The notes under the pieces were generated by a model. It made no database searches and was not told the origin of the DNA. It worked only from the letters and a program-made list of their open reading frames with translations. 64,000 nucleotides of DNA, from assembly GCF_000455605.1 (NCBI RefSeq), contig NC_017025.1, forward strand, positions 2,666,001 to 2,730,000. The letters run 5' to 3'. This DNA comes from Flavobacterium indicum GPTSA100-9 = DSM 17447 (GTDB lineage Bacteria; Bacteroidota; Bacteroidia; Flavobacteriales; Flavobacteriaceae). Below are positions 12,131 through 20,832 of the stretch, in pieces; positions within the stretch are counted from its first letter, which is position 1, and each line of letters begins with the position of its first letter. The translations under genes and the position numbers were made by a program.

Positions 12131-12937
12131 TTACAAAACTTCTTTTTTAATAAAATCTAAATAGACATCTTTTAAATTTTCTTTCGGGGTGAAAGGTAAA
12201 AAAGGTTTTTTTGATGTTTCTATATATTTTGTTAAATCTGACGACAAGCCTTCAACAGGTATCATTACAGCATCTGAATGATCAATTGTAGCTTTCATCA
12301 TGTTTTCATAAGTTGGCTGTTTATAAAATTCAATAGCTTCTGCAGGTAAATTATCAAAAGCTAACTTATTTACCATTTCTAAATCTAAAGAACCTTCAAA
12401 TGATTGATTATACACTGATGAAATAATTTTTGTATCACCAAAAATACCTTCATCTTTATAATAATGCTTCAAATAAATTGGCAATAAAGATGCTAACCAA
12501 CCGTGCACATGAATTACATCTGGAACCCAATTCAATTTCTTAACTGTTTCAACAACTCCTTTTGCAAAGAAAATAGCTCTTTCATCATTATCAGGGTACA
12601 TCACCCCTTCCTCATCAGAAAAAGTAGCTTTCCTTTTAAAATAATCATCATTATCAATAAAATAAACCTGAATTCTTTCTTTTGGAATTGAAGCAACTTT
12701 TATGATTAAAGGCATGTCCATGTCGTTCACAACAAGATTCATACCCGACAATCTAATCACTTCATGCAACTGATGTCTTCTTTCATTTATATTACCATAA
12801 CGTGGCATAAAAATTCTAATTTGCCCACCCACTTCATTAATAATTTTAGGCAATTCATATGATTGTAAAGACACCTCATTTTCTGCCAAATAAGGCACTA
12901 CCTCAGATGATACATACAATATCCTCTTATCAGTCAT
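12131..12937 (-). CDS. Glycogen/starch synthase-like protein, GT5 N-terminal domain only
   Basis: 268-residue protein matching only the N-terminal Rossmann domain of GT5 glycogen synthases (about 480 aa). YVSSEVVPYL at 7-16, GGQIRIFMPRYG near 36-47 and VPDVIHVHGWLASLLP near 137-152 are recognisable. The ADP-glucose-binding KxGG motif expected just after the first strand is replaced by AENEVSLQS, and the C-terminal GT-B domain is missing. The next gene starts cleanly 54 bp after the stop, so this is a settled short form and not a local frameshift. Catalysis looks unlikely; a binding or regulatory role is possible. First gene of the operon with DUF4270 and glmS. Confidence 0.8.
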   Translation of the reverse strand: MTDKRILYVSSEVVPYLAENEVSLQSYELPKIINEVGGQIRIFMPRYGNINERRHQLHEVIRLSGMNLVVNDMDMPLIIKVASIPKERIQVYFIDNDDYFKRKATFSDEEGVMYPDNDERAIFFAKGVVETVKKLNWVPDVIHVHGWLASLLPIYLKHYYKDEGIFGDTKIISSVYNQSFEGSLDLEMVNKLAFDNLPAEAIEFYKQPTYENMMKATIDHSDAVMIPVEGLSSDLTKYIETSKKPFLPFTPKENLKDVYLDFIKKEVL

Positions 12938-12973
12938 AAATAAAAAATATTATTATTTGTATTTTTTGATGAG

Positions 12974-12981
12974 CAAAATTA
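12974..12981 (-). promoter_or_regulatory. Probable -7 box of the GT5-DUF4270-glmS operon
   Basis: TAATTTTG on the minus strand is a perfect TAnnTTTG match, 37 bp before the first ATG. No convincing -33 TTG is seen at the right distance. It faces the panC -7 box across 33 bp. Confidence 0.45.
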
Positions 12982-13014
12982 CAAAAAAATATGGACTTAT
13001 TCACTATATAGTAG

Positions 13015-13022
13015 TAAGTTTG
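13015..13022 (+). promoter_or_regulatory. Probable -7 box of the panC operon
   Basis: TAAGTTTG is a perfect TAnnTTTG box 21 bp upstream of the panC ATG, so the leader would be very short. No good -33 element is seen. Confidence 0.5.
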
Positions 13023-13042
13023 CATTTCATTTCGGTTAAAAC

Positions 13043-13888
13043 ATGAATATATTTAACAAAAAATCTGAGTTAAAAGATTTCCTTAATTCAGTTTCAAAAG
13101 GTAAAAAAATTGGGTTCGTACCTACAATGGGAGCACTTCATAAAGGCCATTTATCTTTATTAGAAAAATCGTTACAAGAAAATGAACTGACAGTATTAAG
13201 TATATTTGTTAATCCAACCCAATTTAACAATCTTGAAGATTTAGAAAAATACCCTCGAACATTAGAAAAAGATATTGATTTAGTTCAAAAATTATCCGAA
13301 TCTATTATTGTATTTAACCCTAGTATTGATGATATTTATGAAGGCAACACTAAGTCTTCAAATTTTGTTTATGATGGCTTAGAAAATCAAATGGAAGGCA
13401 AGCAAAGACCCGGACATTTTGATGGTGTAGGAACCATATTAACTAAATTATTTGAAATAGTAAAACCTTTTCAAGCTTATTTTGGAGAAAAAGATTTTCA
13501 ACAACTTCAAATCGTAAAAAAACTTGTTGAAAAACAAAACATTTTAACTAAAATAATAGGATGCCCTATTTTTAGAGAAGATAACGGTTTAGCCATGAGT
13601 TCCAGAAATGAACGCTTATCCCAAAATGCAAGAGAAGAAGCATCTATTATATATAAAATCCTTAAAAAGGCTAAACTTTTTTTTGAAAATCATAGCACAG
13701 AAGAAACCATTGATTTTGTAAAAAATGAGTTTTTAAATCATCCAAATTTTGAACTTGAATACTTTGAAATTGCAGATGAAGAAACTTTGCTCCCTTGTAA
13801 AAACAAAGTGGAGAATAAAAATTACAGAGGATTTATAGCAGTATTTATTGAAAATATTAGATTAATTGATAATATTTCAATGAAATAA
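13043..13888 (+). CDS. panC: Pantoate-beta-alanine ligase (PanC)
   Basis: ATP-dependent enzyme that joins pantoate and beta-alanine to pantothenate in coenzyme A synthesis. The 281-residue length is typical. The nucleotide-binding HIGH-like motif is HKGH in FVPTMGALHKGH (about 25-36). FVNPTQFNNLEDLEKYPRT and GKQRPGHFDGVGTI carry pantoate-binding residues, and AMSSRNERLS the KMSKS-like loop. It is followed 38 bp later by panD, whose product supplies beta-alanine. It is the first gene of a five-gene plus-strand run ending with radA. Confidence 0.97.
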   Translation: MNIFNKKSELKDFLNSVSKGKKIGFVPTMGALHKGHLSLLEKSLQENELTVLSIFVNPTQFNNLEDLEKYPRTLEKDIDLVQKLSESIIVFNPSIDDIYEGNTKSSNFVYDGLENQMEGKQRPGHFDGVGTILTKLFEIVKPFQAYFGEKDFQQLQIVKKLVEKQNILTKIIGCPIFREDNGLAMSSRNERLSQNAREEASIIYKILKKAKLFFENHSTEETIDFVKNEFLNHPNFELEYFEIADEETLLPCKNKVENKNYRGFIAVFIENIRLIDNISMK

Positions 13889-13926
13889 TTTTCTATTTTG
13901 TTATTAGAATTAATTAACTTTGCCCC

Positions 13927-14277
13927 ATGCAAATACAAGTAGTAAAATCAAAAATTCACAGAGTTTCTGTAACTGGAGCCGATTTAAATTATATCGGTAG
14001 TATTACTATTGACGAAGCTCTTATGGAAGCCGCAAATATCATTGAAGGTGAAAAAGTTCAAATTGTTAATGTTAACAATGGCGAACGTTTAGAAACTTAT
14101 GCTATAAAAGGACCTAAAAACACAGGTGAAATTACTCTAAACGGACCGGCTGCTAGGAAAGTTCACAGAGGTGATATCATTATCATTATTTCTTATGGAA
14201 TTTTAGATTTTGAAGAAGCCAAAACTTTCAAGCCTACATTAGTATTCCCTAACGAAAAAGACAACTCTTTAACTTAA
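13927..14277 (+). CDS. panD: Aspartate 1-decarboxylase precursor (PanD)
   Basis: Pyruvoyl enzyme that decarboxylates aspartate to beta-alanine for pantothenate. The 116-aa proenzyme should self-cleave between Gly24 and Ser25 (NYIGSITID), creating the pyruvoyl group on Ser25. Lys9 (KSKIHR) and the NGPAAR segment near residue 73 are conserved active-site elements. A TAACTTTG sequence at 13915-13922 resembles a -7 box, but only 4 bp before the ATG, so any transcript from it would be leaderless. Co-transcription with panC is more likely. Confidence 0.97.
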   Translation: MQIQVVKSKIHRVSVTGADLNYIGSITIDEALMEAANIIEGEKVQIVNVNNGERLETYAIKGPKNTGEITLNGPAARKVHRGDIIIIISYGILDFEEAKTFKPTLVFPNEKDNSLT

Positions 14278-14279
14278 TT

Positions 14280-15239
14280 GTGAAAGAGCATTTAAAAAAA
14301 TTATTGAGTCTTTCTATTCCATTAGTTATTGGATTAGGAATCATCTATTATCAGTTTTCAACCTTAACCCAAAACGAATTAGATAAAATTAAAGTATGTT
14401 TTCAAAAAGCGGATTACACCTTTATTTTTTTATCTCTAATTGTTGCCTTATTTGGCTATTGGTCAAGAGCATACCGATGGAAATACTCTTTAAACCATTT
14501 AGGCTATAAGACTAAATTTCACAATGATTTTTTTACGGTATGCGTTTCCTACTTAGTTAATTTAACCATACCTCGATCAGGCGAAATTACTCGTGCCGCT
14601 TTACTAAAAAAATATGAAAAAGTTCCTTTTGACAAAGGATTTGGAACTATTGTAGCCGAGAGAATAGTTGATCTTTTAGTCTTTTTACTTTTTGTAATTT
14701 TAGCATTTATTCTTCAATTTGAAAAACTTTATGCTTTCTTAGCTTCTAAAATACCTTTTGAAAAAATTATTATTTTAGGAATTTCAATGTCAATTTTAGG
14801 AATTATTTTTATTTTGGTATGGATTTATGCCGAATGGAAAATTATTCAAAAATTAAAGGAAAAATTAGCTGGATTAATTGAAGGAATGCAAAGTATTTAC
14901 AAAATGAAAGACAAATGGAAATACATCTTTCATTCTTTTTTTATTTGGTTTTCCTATTTAATTATGTTTTATGTAACCATATACGCTTTACCTGAAACTT
15001 CTAACTTAACTTTTGATATTGTTATTATGGGATTCATCTTTGGAACGCTAGCCGTTGGTTTTACCAATGGTGGTCTAGGAGCCTACCCATTAGCAGTAGC
15101 CATGATTTTCTCGATTTTTGGCGTTTCTAAAGATGTGGGAATTGCATTTGGATGGTTAACTTGGACTTCACAAACAATTTTAACAATTTTCTTAGGACTA
15201 CTATCTTATTTATTCTTACCTATTTTAAATAAAAAATAA
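14280..15239 (+). CDS. Flippase-like integral membrane protein (lysylphosphatidylglycerol synthase TM / UPF0104 family)
   Basis: 319-residue polytopic protein with about eight hydrophobic segments, of the family related to the membrane domain of MprF (flippase-like). The family signature PRSGEITRAALLKKYEKVPFDKGF is near residues 99-122, with VAERIVDLLVF after it. There is no cytoplasmic lysyl-transferase domain, so a lipid-flipping or transport role is plausible but unproven. The start is GTG, two bases after the panD stop; no ATG fits better. This tight spacing argues for co-translation with panD. Confidence 0.8.
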   Translation: MKEHLKKLLSLSIPLVIGLGIIYYQFSTLTQNELDKIKVCFQKADYTFIFLSLIVALFGYWSRAYRWKYSLNHLGYKTKFHNDFFTVCVSYLVNLTIPRSGEITRAALLKKYEKVPFDKGFGTIVAERIVDLLVFLLFVILAFILQFEKLYAFLASKIPFEKIIILGISMSILGIIFILVWIYAEWKIIQKLKEKLAGLIEGMQSIYKMKDKWKYIFHSFFIWFSYLIMFYVTIYALPETSNLTFDIVIMGFIFGTLAVGFTNGGLGAYPLAVAMIFSIFGVSKDVGIAFGWLTWTSQTILTIFLGLLSYLFLPILNKK

Positions 15240-15278
15240 ATTAGTAAATTGCTAATCTATTTTTAACACCCATTAACC

Positions 15279-16490
15279 ATGAAAATTAAAGCATTATTCG
15301 TGTTGCTGTTTTTGTCTATTGCATCATTGGCACAAAAAGTAGACGACAAAATTTTTTCAAAAAAATTAAATGGAGAACGAACTTTTTCTATTTATACACC
15401 ACCATCTTACGAAAGCAATACTAAGAAAAATTATCCCGTATTAGTTTTATTAGACGGGGAATACCTAGCGGATCCTTTTTCAGGAATTTTAAAATATGGC
15501 AATTATTGGGATGATTTACCCGAAATGATAATTGTGGCTATAAATCAAAATTATGGTGAAACACGATTCAATGATAGCGAATATGGAGAAGATGGACTAC
15601 CTGCTAATTCTGGTGCAAAATTCTTTGAATTCATTGGATTTGAGTTATTGCCTTATGTACAAAGTAAATACAGAACATTACCATTTAGAATGATTGCTGG
15701 ACACGACACGACTGCTGGCTTCTTGAATTTTTACTTATATAAAGACGATCCTATTTTTAATGCATTCATATCTTTATCTCCCGAAATGGCTCCATTAATG
15801 GAAGACAGAATAGCTGAAAGATTATCAAAAATTCAAAAACCAATTTTTTATTATCATGCTACATCAACAGGTGACTTAGAAGAAATTCAAGAAAAAACTA
15901 AAAAATTAGATGATTTTGCAAAAGAAATAAAAAATCCAAATGTAATTTACCGATATGATGTGTTTAAAAACACTTCTCATTATTCTTTAGTTGCAGAGGC
16001 CATTCCAAGTGCTTTTTATTTCATTTTTAATGGATACCAACCTATTTCAAAATTAGAATTCAATGAGAAAATTTTAAAATTAGAAAAAGGATATGCTCAG
16101 TATTTAATTGACAAATACGATTATATTGAGAAAAAAATCGGAATAAAAATGCAACCTCGTATGTCTGACTTTAAAGCTATTGAAGCAGCCATTTTAAAAA
16201 ATAAAGCTTACGATGAATTTCAATTGTTAGCTGATTATTCAGACAAACAATATCCGAAAACAATGCTTGGAACCTATCAACGAGGATTGTATTTTGAAAA
16301 AACTGGAGATAATAAAAGAGCCATAAAAGAATATTTAAGAGCTTATACACAAGAACCAATTGGTGATTTAACCAAAGATTATTTAATGGATAGAGCCGAA
16401 GCATTAAAAGGTAAAAAAGACGCTCCAAAAGAAGAGGAAACTCCAGCTCCTACTGAAGAAACTCCTACCGAAGAACAGAAAAAAGAATAA
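15279..16490 (+). CDS. Exported alpha/beta-hydrolase-fold (esterase-like) protein lacking the nucleophile serine
   Basis: 403-residue protein with a signal peptide (residues 1-18, ending SLAQ). A putative-esterase domain (IroE/Fes-like) follows: YTPPSYESNTKKNYPVLVLLDGEYL, and FNAFISLSPEM after the nucleophile region. The expected elbow GHSxGG reads AGHDTTAGF, so the catalytic Ser is replaced by Asp. This suggests a pseudoenzyme or a changed mechanism. The C-terminal third looks TPR-like (YQRGLYFEKTGDNKRAIKEYLRAY), and the tail is Glu/Pro/Thr-rich and probably disordered. It lies between the flippase-like gene and radA in the pan operon. Confidence 0.75.
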   Translation: MKIKALFVLLFLSIASLAQKVDDKIFSKKLNGERTFSIYTPPSYESNTKKNYPVLVLLDGEYLADPFSGILKYGNYWDDLPEMIIVAINQNYGETRFNDSEYGEDGLPANSGAKFFEFIGFELLPYVQSKYRTLPFRMIAGHDTTAGFLNFYLYKDDPIFNAFISLSPEMAPLMEDRIAERLSKIQKPIFYYHATSTGDLEEIQEKTKKLDDFAKEIKNPNVIYRYDVFKNTSHYSLVAEAIPSAFYFIFNGYQPISKLEFNEKILKLEKGYAQYLIDKYDYIEKKIGIKMQPRMSDFKAIEAAILKNKAYDEFQLLADYSDKQYPKTMLGTYQRGLYFEKTGDNKRAIKEYLRAYTQEPIGDLTKDYLMDRAEALKGKKDAPKEEETPAPTEETPTEEQKKE

Positions 16491-16502
16491 TTTATTTTAA
16501 AA

Positions 16503-17864
16503 ATGGCAAAACTTAAAACTTCTTTTTATTGTCAAAACTGCGGTACAAATTTCTCTAAATGGTTAGGACAGTGTACTTCGTGTAAACAGTGGAATACTAT
16601 AGTTGAAGAAATCATTCAAAAGGAAGAAAAACAGGCTTGGCGGTCACAATCATCTGAAAACAAAAAAGCACCAAAGCCATTAAAAATAAATGAAATAAGT
16701 ACTTCAGAAGAGGTACGGTTAAACACAACCGATAGCGAATTAAATCGAGTTTTAGGGGGTGGTCTTGTACCTGGTTCATTAACCCTATTAGGGGGTGAAC
16801 CAGGGATAGGAAAAAGCACCTTGCTTTTACAAATTTCATTACGTCTACCCTATAAAACGCTATATGTTTCTGGTGAAGAAAGCCAAAAACAAATTAAAAT
16901 GCGAGCCGAGAGAATTACACATCAATCCGACAATTGTTTCATTTTAACCGAAACAAAAACACAAAACATCTTTCGTCAAATCGAAGAAATTGAACCTGAA
17001 GTAGTAATTATAGACTCCATTCAAACCCTTCAAACCGATTATATTGAATCTTCTGCAGGTAGTATTTCTCAAATTAGAGAATGTACGGCTGAACTCATCA
17101 AATTTGCAAAAGAAACCAATGTACCTGTTATATTAATAGGACACATTACCAAAGATGGTACAATTGCAGGTCCAAAGATATTGGAACACATGGTTGATAC
17201 CGTTTTACAATTTGAAGGCGACAGAAATCATGTCTACCGAATTTTACGTTCCTTAAAAAATCGTTTTGGATCAACAGCAGAATTAGGCATCTATGAAATG
17301 CAAGGTTCAGGGTTACGAGAAGTTTCTAATCCTTCTGAAATATTAATTTCCAACAAAGAAAATTATCTTTCAGGAACAGCCATTGCAACCACTCTTGAAG
17401 GGATGCGTCCACTGATGATAGAAATTCAAGCCTTAGTTTCTACTGCAGTTTATGGCACCCCTCAACGAAGCACTACTGGTTACAATTTAAAAAGGTTGAA
17501 CATGATTTTGGCTGTATTAGAAAAACGAGCAGGATTTAGATTAGGCGCCAAAGATGTCTTTTTAAATATTACAGGTGGAATTTCGGTTGACGATCCGGCT
17601 ATAGATTTAGCCGTAGTTGCTGCCATTTTATCTTCCAACGAAGACATTACGATTGATAAAGATTTTTGCTTTGCAGGTGAAGTTGGTCTTACTGGAGAAA
17701 TTAGGCCTGTAAATCGAGTGGAACAACGTATACAAGAAGCTGAAAAATTAGGTTTTTCAACAATTTTTGTTTCAAAATACAATAAAATTACCCCACAAGA
17801 TTATAAGATTGATGTTCGATTAGTGGCAAAAATTGAAGATTTAGTTCAGGAATTATTTGGATAA
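16503..17864 (+). CDS. radA: DNA repair protein RadA
   Basis: RecA-like ATPase that promotes branch migration during recombinational repair. The 453 residues show an N-terminal four-cysteine zinc finger (Cys10, 13, 24, 27), Walker A GGEPGIGKST with Lys104, the RadA-specific KNRFGS motif, and a C-terminal Lon-protease-like domain (GYNLKRLNMILAVLEKRAGF, GGISVDDPAIDLAV, FAGEVGLTGEIRPV). It follows the esterase-like gene by 12 bp and ends the operon at a terminator shared with the convergent gene. Confidence 0.97.
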   Translation: MAKLKTSFYCQNCGTNFSKWLGQCTSCKQWNTIVEEIIQKEEKQAWRSQSSENKKAPKPLKINEISTSEEVRLNTTDSELNRVLGGGLVPGSLTLLGGEPGIGKSTLLLQISLRLPYKTLYVSGEESQKQIKMRAERITHQSDNCFILTETKTQNIFRQIEEIEPEVVIIDSIQTLQTDYIESSAGSISQIRECTAELIKFAKETNVPVILIGHITKDGTIAGPKILEHMVDTVLQFEGDRNHVYRILRSLKNRFGSTAELGIYEMQGSGLREVSNPSEILISNKENYLSGTAIATTLEGMRPLMIEIQALVSTAVYGTPQRSTTGYNLKRLNMILAVLEKRAGFRLGAKDVFLNITGGISVDDPAIDLAVVAAILSSNEDITIDKDFCFAGEVGLTGEIRPVNRVEQRIQEAEKLGFSTIFVSKYNKITPQDYKIDVRLVAKIEDLVQELFG

Positions 17865-17892
17865 AAAAAGGCTTCAGAATTGAAGCCTTTTT
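17863..17892. terminator. Bidirectional terminator between radA and the secreted-protein operon
   Basis: A 12-bp perfect stem (AAAAAGGCTTCA / TGAAGCCTTTTT) with loop GAAT, flanked by A and T runs, between convergent genes. Confidence 0.85.
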
Positions 17893-17919
17893 ATTAATAT
17901 CTCTATTACTTGTTATTGT

Positions 17920-19626
17920 TTATTCTTTCGGACGAATTACTTTTGATAAACTTTCTGGCATTAATCCAAATTGTAAATTAGTTCCATTCCACCAAATTGC
18001 TTTACCTTTTCCTGTTAAGTTAGCTCCATCATTAAATAAAACCTCTTGTATATTTTTATCAAATTCAGAATTTGTAACCATTTTGGTAGCTTCCTCAACT
18101 TTGTTATCAATTCTATTCCCAACTGAAATCCATGAAACTACTACATTACTTGTTCCATTATTCATTTCTTTAATAGTAAATCCATTTTTATCAACAGCAG
18201 CAATATAAACTCCATTACAATTTCCTTTTGGGGTTACTGTTACTTCAGGCTCTTCACCAAGTAAAGCAGAATAATTTCTATCAAATGAAACTCGAGCTTC
18301 ACCATTAACTAATTGAATTTTTCCTTTAGAATAAATTGTAGACTCAACACTAGTTACCGCATAAACCGCTGTTTTTGCTTGGTTTTCAGCACCAACTAAT
18401 TCAATATTTTTACCTAAAGTATATACATTTCCTGAATTATACGTAGAAAAAAGATCTCCAGAATTAATTTGGCCAACTACATTTCCACTTGACATAGAAC
18501 CTATCATTCCAAAGAAACCACCTCCTACACCTTGCATTAAATTATTTGCTAATCGTCCAGTTCCACTACTATAGGCATTTGATCCATATACTCCAAAATA
18601 TGTACTAGCAGCAGACTTATATCCTAAAGAACCCCAATAACTTCCATAAATCTCCCCTCCAATTACTCCTCCTGTTCGTGTAAAATCATTATAGTTCCAT
18701 CCGCCTACTCCAGAAGAGTATTGGTCTCCCCAAAAAGACATCCCTGCAACCCCTGTATTACCACCATTCTGTCCATAACTAGATCCATCATTTTGATTAT
18801 TACGATCACGATACCCATAGATTGATGTCTGTCCATCCCCATTTGCTGTTTGTTGTTGACGATATACAAATAATTGAGAATTGGCTTGAACAGGATAATT
18901 AATACTCACCGAAGTCCCATTATCTTGTATCATTGAGTTACCTATTATACCTGCAGGTCCATTAGTGAATTTAGTATGATAATTTGTGTTCCCTGTACCT
19001 GTAACTCCAGTAGCACCAGAAACTGTTAGATTTCCAGAAGCATCTGTTAAAACTACACGTGTACCAGTACCCACCAATGAAGTTACACGTTCATTAGTAG
19101 TCACAGAAGTTCCTACTACAGTATGAGTGTTAGTTCCATTATCCCAAATGTTATTTGAACTCCCAGAGGCTACACCTGCATTATTATATGTTATTTGCAT
19201 ATCCGATCCTGCAGGAGCTGTAGTTCCAGATTTTGCTGCATAAAGCGCATAAGGTACACTCATCATTTGAGAAGTACCCGTAATCGAATACGAAGTACCA
19301 CCTGTTGGATCCGTTTCCGTTTTAATAAAATAAGGCCCAGCCCCCCAATCAATTGTTGCCATTGATCCAGAAACAACTGTTCCTTCACCAATACTTAAAG
19401 TTAGTAAACCATTGGCATTAGTTGAAACAGTATGTGTTTCTACGTATACAGCTGTTCCAGCAACCGAACCTTGCAATATACTTACTCGCGTACCTACACT
19501 TGCGTTTGAAACTAGTGCATTCGATGCATTCCTAACAACAGCCTGATAAGAAAATTTTTGCGGTGCTTGTGCAAAAGCTACTAGGCTTAAAAACAAAAAA
19601 AGTATTGTGAATTTAGTATTTTTCAT
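17920..19626 (-). CDS. Large secreted surface protein, Gly/Ser/Asn-rich
   Basis: 568 residues with a signal peptide (ending AFAQ). An N-terminal region, PQKFSYQAVVRNASNALVSN through QMMSVPYALYAAKSG, is shared by many Bacteroidota surface proteins that end in tail-fibre-like repeats. The middle is rich in Gly, Ser, Asn and Tyr (for example GVGGWNYNDFTRTGG), probably repetitive beta structure. No T9SS sorting domain is seen at its own C-terminus (IRPKE). It lies 5 bp downstream of the sorting-domain gene at 19632, suggesting joint expression. Function unknown; an adhesin or structural surface protein is a guess. Confidence 0.65.
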   Translation of the reverse strand: MKNTKFTILFLFLSLVAFAQAPQKFSYQAVVRNASNALVSNASVGTRVSILQGSVAGTAVYVETHTVSTNANGLLTLSIGEGTVVSGSMATIDWGAGPYFIKTETDPTGGTSYSITGTSQMMSVPYALYAAKSGTTAPAGSDMQITYNNAGVASGSSNNIWDNGTNTHTVVGTSVTTNERVTSLVGTGTRVVLTDASGNLTVSGATGVTGTGNTNYHTKFTNGPAGIIGNSMIQDNGTSVSINYPVQANSQLFVYRQQQTANGDGQTSIYGYRDRNNQNDGSSYGQNGGNTGVAGMSFWGDQYSSGVGGWNYNDFTRTGGVIGGEIYGSYWGSLGYKSAASTYFGVYGSNAYSSGTGRLANNLMQGVGGGFFGMIGSMSSGNVVGQINSGDLFSTYNSGNVYTLGKNIELVGAENQAKTAVYAVTSVESTIYSKGKIQLVNGEARVSFDRNYSALLGEEPEVTVTPKGNCNGVYIAAVDKNGFTIKEMNNGTSNVVVSWISVGNRIDNKVEEATKMVTNSEFDKNIQEVLFNDGANLTGKGKAIWWNGTNLQFGLMPESLSKVIRPKE

Positions 19627-19631
19627 AATTA

Positions 19632-20099
19632 TTATTTTTTAATTATTTTAAAAGTTTTAACGTTTGTCCCTAATTCATTGATTTTTAATATATAAATAGA
19701 GGACGCTAATTGTGAAACATCAATAACCGTTTCACTGTTTGTTATTTTTCCTATTTGAATTTGTTTACCTGTTACATCATACATTTCATAAGAAAGTTGA
19801 TTAAAATTGATCGAATTACTCAATGTTAAAGTAATGTTGTGAACCGTTGGATTAGGAAACAAACTCATTTCGTAATCACTTACAAAGGATGAAGCCGATA
19901 AAGTATAAATTTCTATAGGTTGTTGCACGCCTTGGGACATTGCCCCATTAGTACCATTCAGCTCTGTAATTGCTGTTTGACCTAGAGAAAAACTAACCGA
20001 CCCTCCTGACCCCGAACCATTGCCTCCTGCTATAACAAAGTCTTGCTGTGCAAAGCTAAAGGCACTTGATAATAAGATTAAGAGAATAATTTTTTTCAT
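19632..20099 (-). CDS. Small secreted protein with type IX secretion C-terminal sorting domain
   Basis: 155 residues. A signal peptide (ending SFAQ) is followed by a short Gly/Ser-rich region (GGNGSGSGGSVSFSLGQTA, a pattern common at the start of flavobacterial surface proteins). A T9SS type A sorting domain occupies about residues 80-155: SLFPNPTVHNITLTLS, YEMYDVTGKQI, SSIYILKI and final KTFKIIKK. It should be exported by the T9SS that SprE supports. There is almost no cargo domain, so the protein is nearly only signal plus sorting domain. It is the first gene of a two-gene operon. Confidence 0.85.
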   Translation of the reverse strand: MKKIILLILLSSAFSFAQQDFVIAGGNGSGSGGSVSFSLGQTAITELNGTNGAMSQGVQQPIEIYTLSASSFVSDYEMSLFPNPTVHNITLTLSNSINFNQLSYEMYDVTGKQIQIGKITNSETVIDVSQLASSIYILKINELGTNVKTFKIIKK

Positions 20100-20313
20100 A
20101 AATTAGATTTTAAAATTTTAGTTAAATGTATTTCATAATTCTATACAAAAAATAGTATTAAACACCAAGTCGCTTTTCTTATGAATAAAAGCTTAAAAAT
20201 GGGGTATGAAATAGTTTAAGATGAAGTTGTGATTAAATTAAATTATTTGCAACTTTTGTTGTACTTTGCACACAACTTGATTCGTTTAACTCAGTTAATG
20301 AAGATCTCTGAAA

Positions 20314-20829
20314 ATGAAATCGAAAGCAGAAATAGTGCAACTCCTTCAAACCTATCATGAATTAGGGCAAACAGAACAGGCTGCCTTATTTCTAATTGAT
20401 GAATTCGAACTTAATCAACCTAATTTTGCCAGAATCCTATTACGTGAAAAAGCAGATCCAAGTTATATCTTATTTACTGCAGAAGGTGAAATAGGTGAAC
20501 CTATTTCTATTCGCATTCCAGAAAACGCATTTGAATTTCAATTTGAGCTCATGATTAACTTATTAGCTCATGAAATGGTACATGTAATACAAAAGTCTAA
20601 ACTTTACAGTATCCAAATAAGGGAAGAACGAGAATGGCAAGCCTATTATGAAATGTGTTTTCACAAGCTGTTTCCCAAAGTACCTAATGCATCTAAAGGA
20701 CACCGCCTATTTTTTGCAAATAAAGCATTAGAGTATTATAATAGAATGCCAAAAGATGGTGAATTACAACAAAAATATGCCAATCAAAAAGTGGAAATTG
20801 AACGATTCATAGCCTCACTTTCTAAATGA
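20314..20829 (+). CDS. HExxH-motif protein, putative zinc metallopeptidase
   Basis: 171-residue protein without signal peptide that I cannot place in a named family. It has a perfect zinc-peptidase motif, HEMVH, at 86-90 inside a hydrophobic helix (INLLAHEMVHVIQ). A downstream Glu-rich helix (EEREWQAYYEM, about 104-114) could supply a third ligand. A peptidase activity is therefore inferred from the motif alone. The stop lies 3 bp before the ATG of the transglycosylase gene, so the two are probably translated together, suggesting an envelope-related role. Confidence 0.6.
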   Translation: MKSKAEIVQLLQTYHELGQTEQAALFLIDEFELNQPNFARILLREKADPSYILFTAEGEIGEPISIRIPENAFEFQFELMINLLAHEMVHVIQKSKLYSIQIREEREWQAYYEMCFHKLFPKVPNASKGHRLFFANKALEYYNRMPKDGELQQKYANQKVEIERFIASLSK

Positions 20830-20832
20830 TTT

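Noticed and set aside
12077..12937. Frameshifted full-length glycogen synthase
   Set aside because: No C-terminal GT-B sequence is found in any frame downstream; the next gene begins immediately.
13915..13922. Independent panD promoter (TAACTTTG)
   Set aside because: Only 4 bp from the ATG; transcription would start within the gene, and panC is 38 bp upstream on the same strand.
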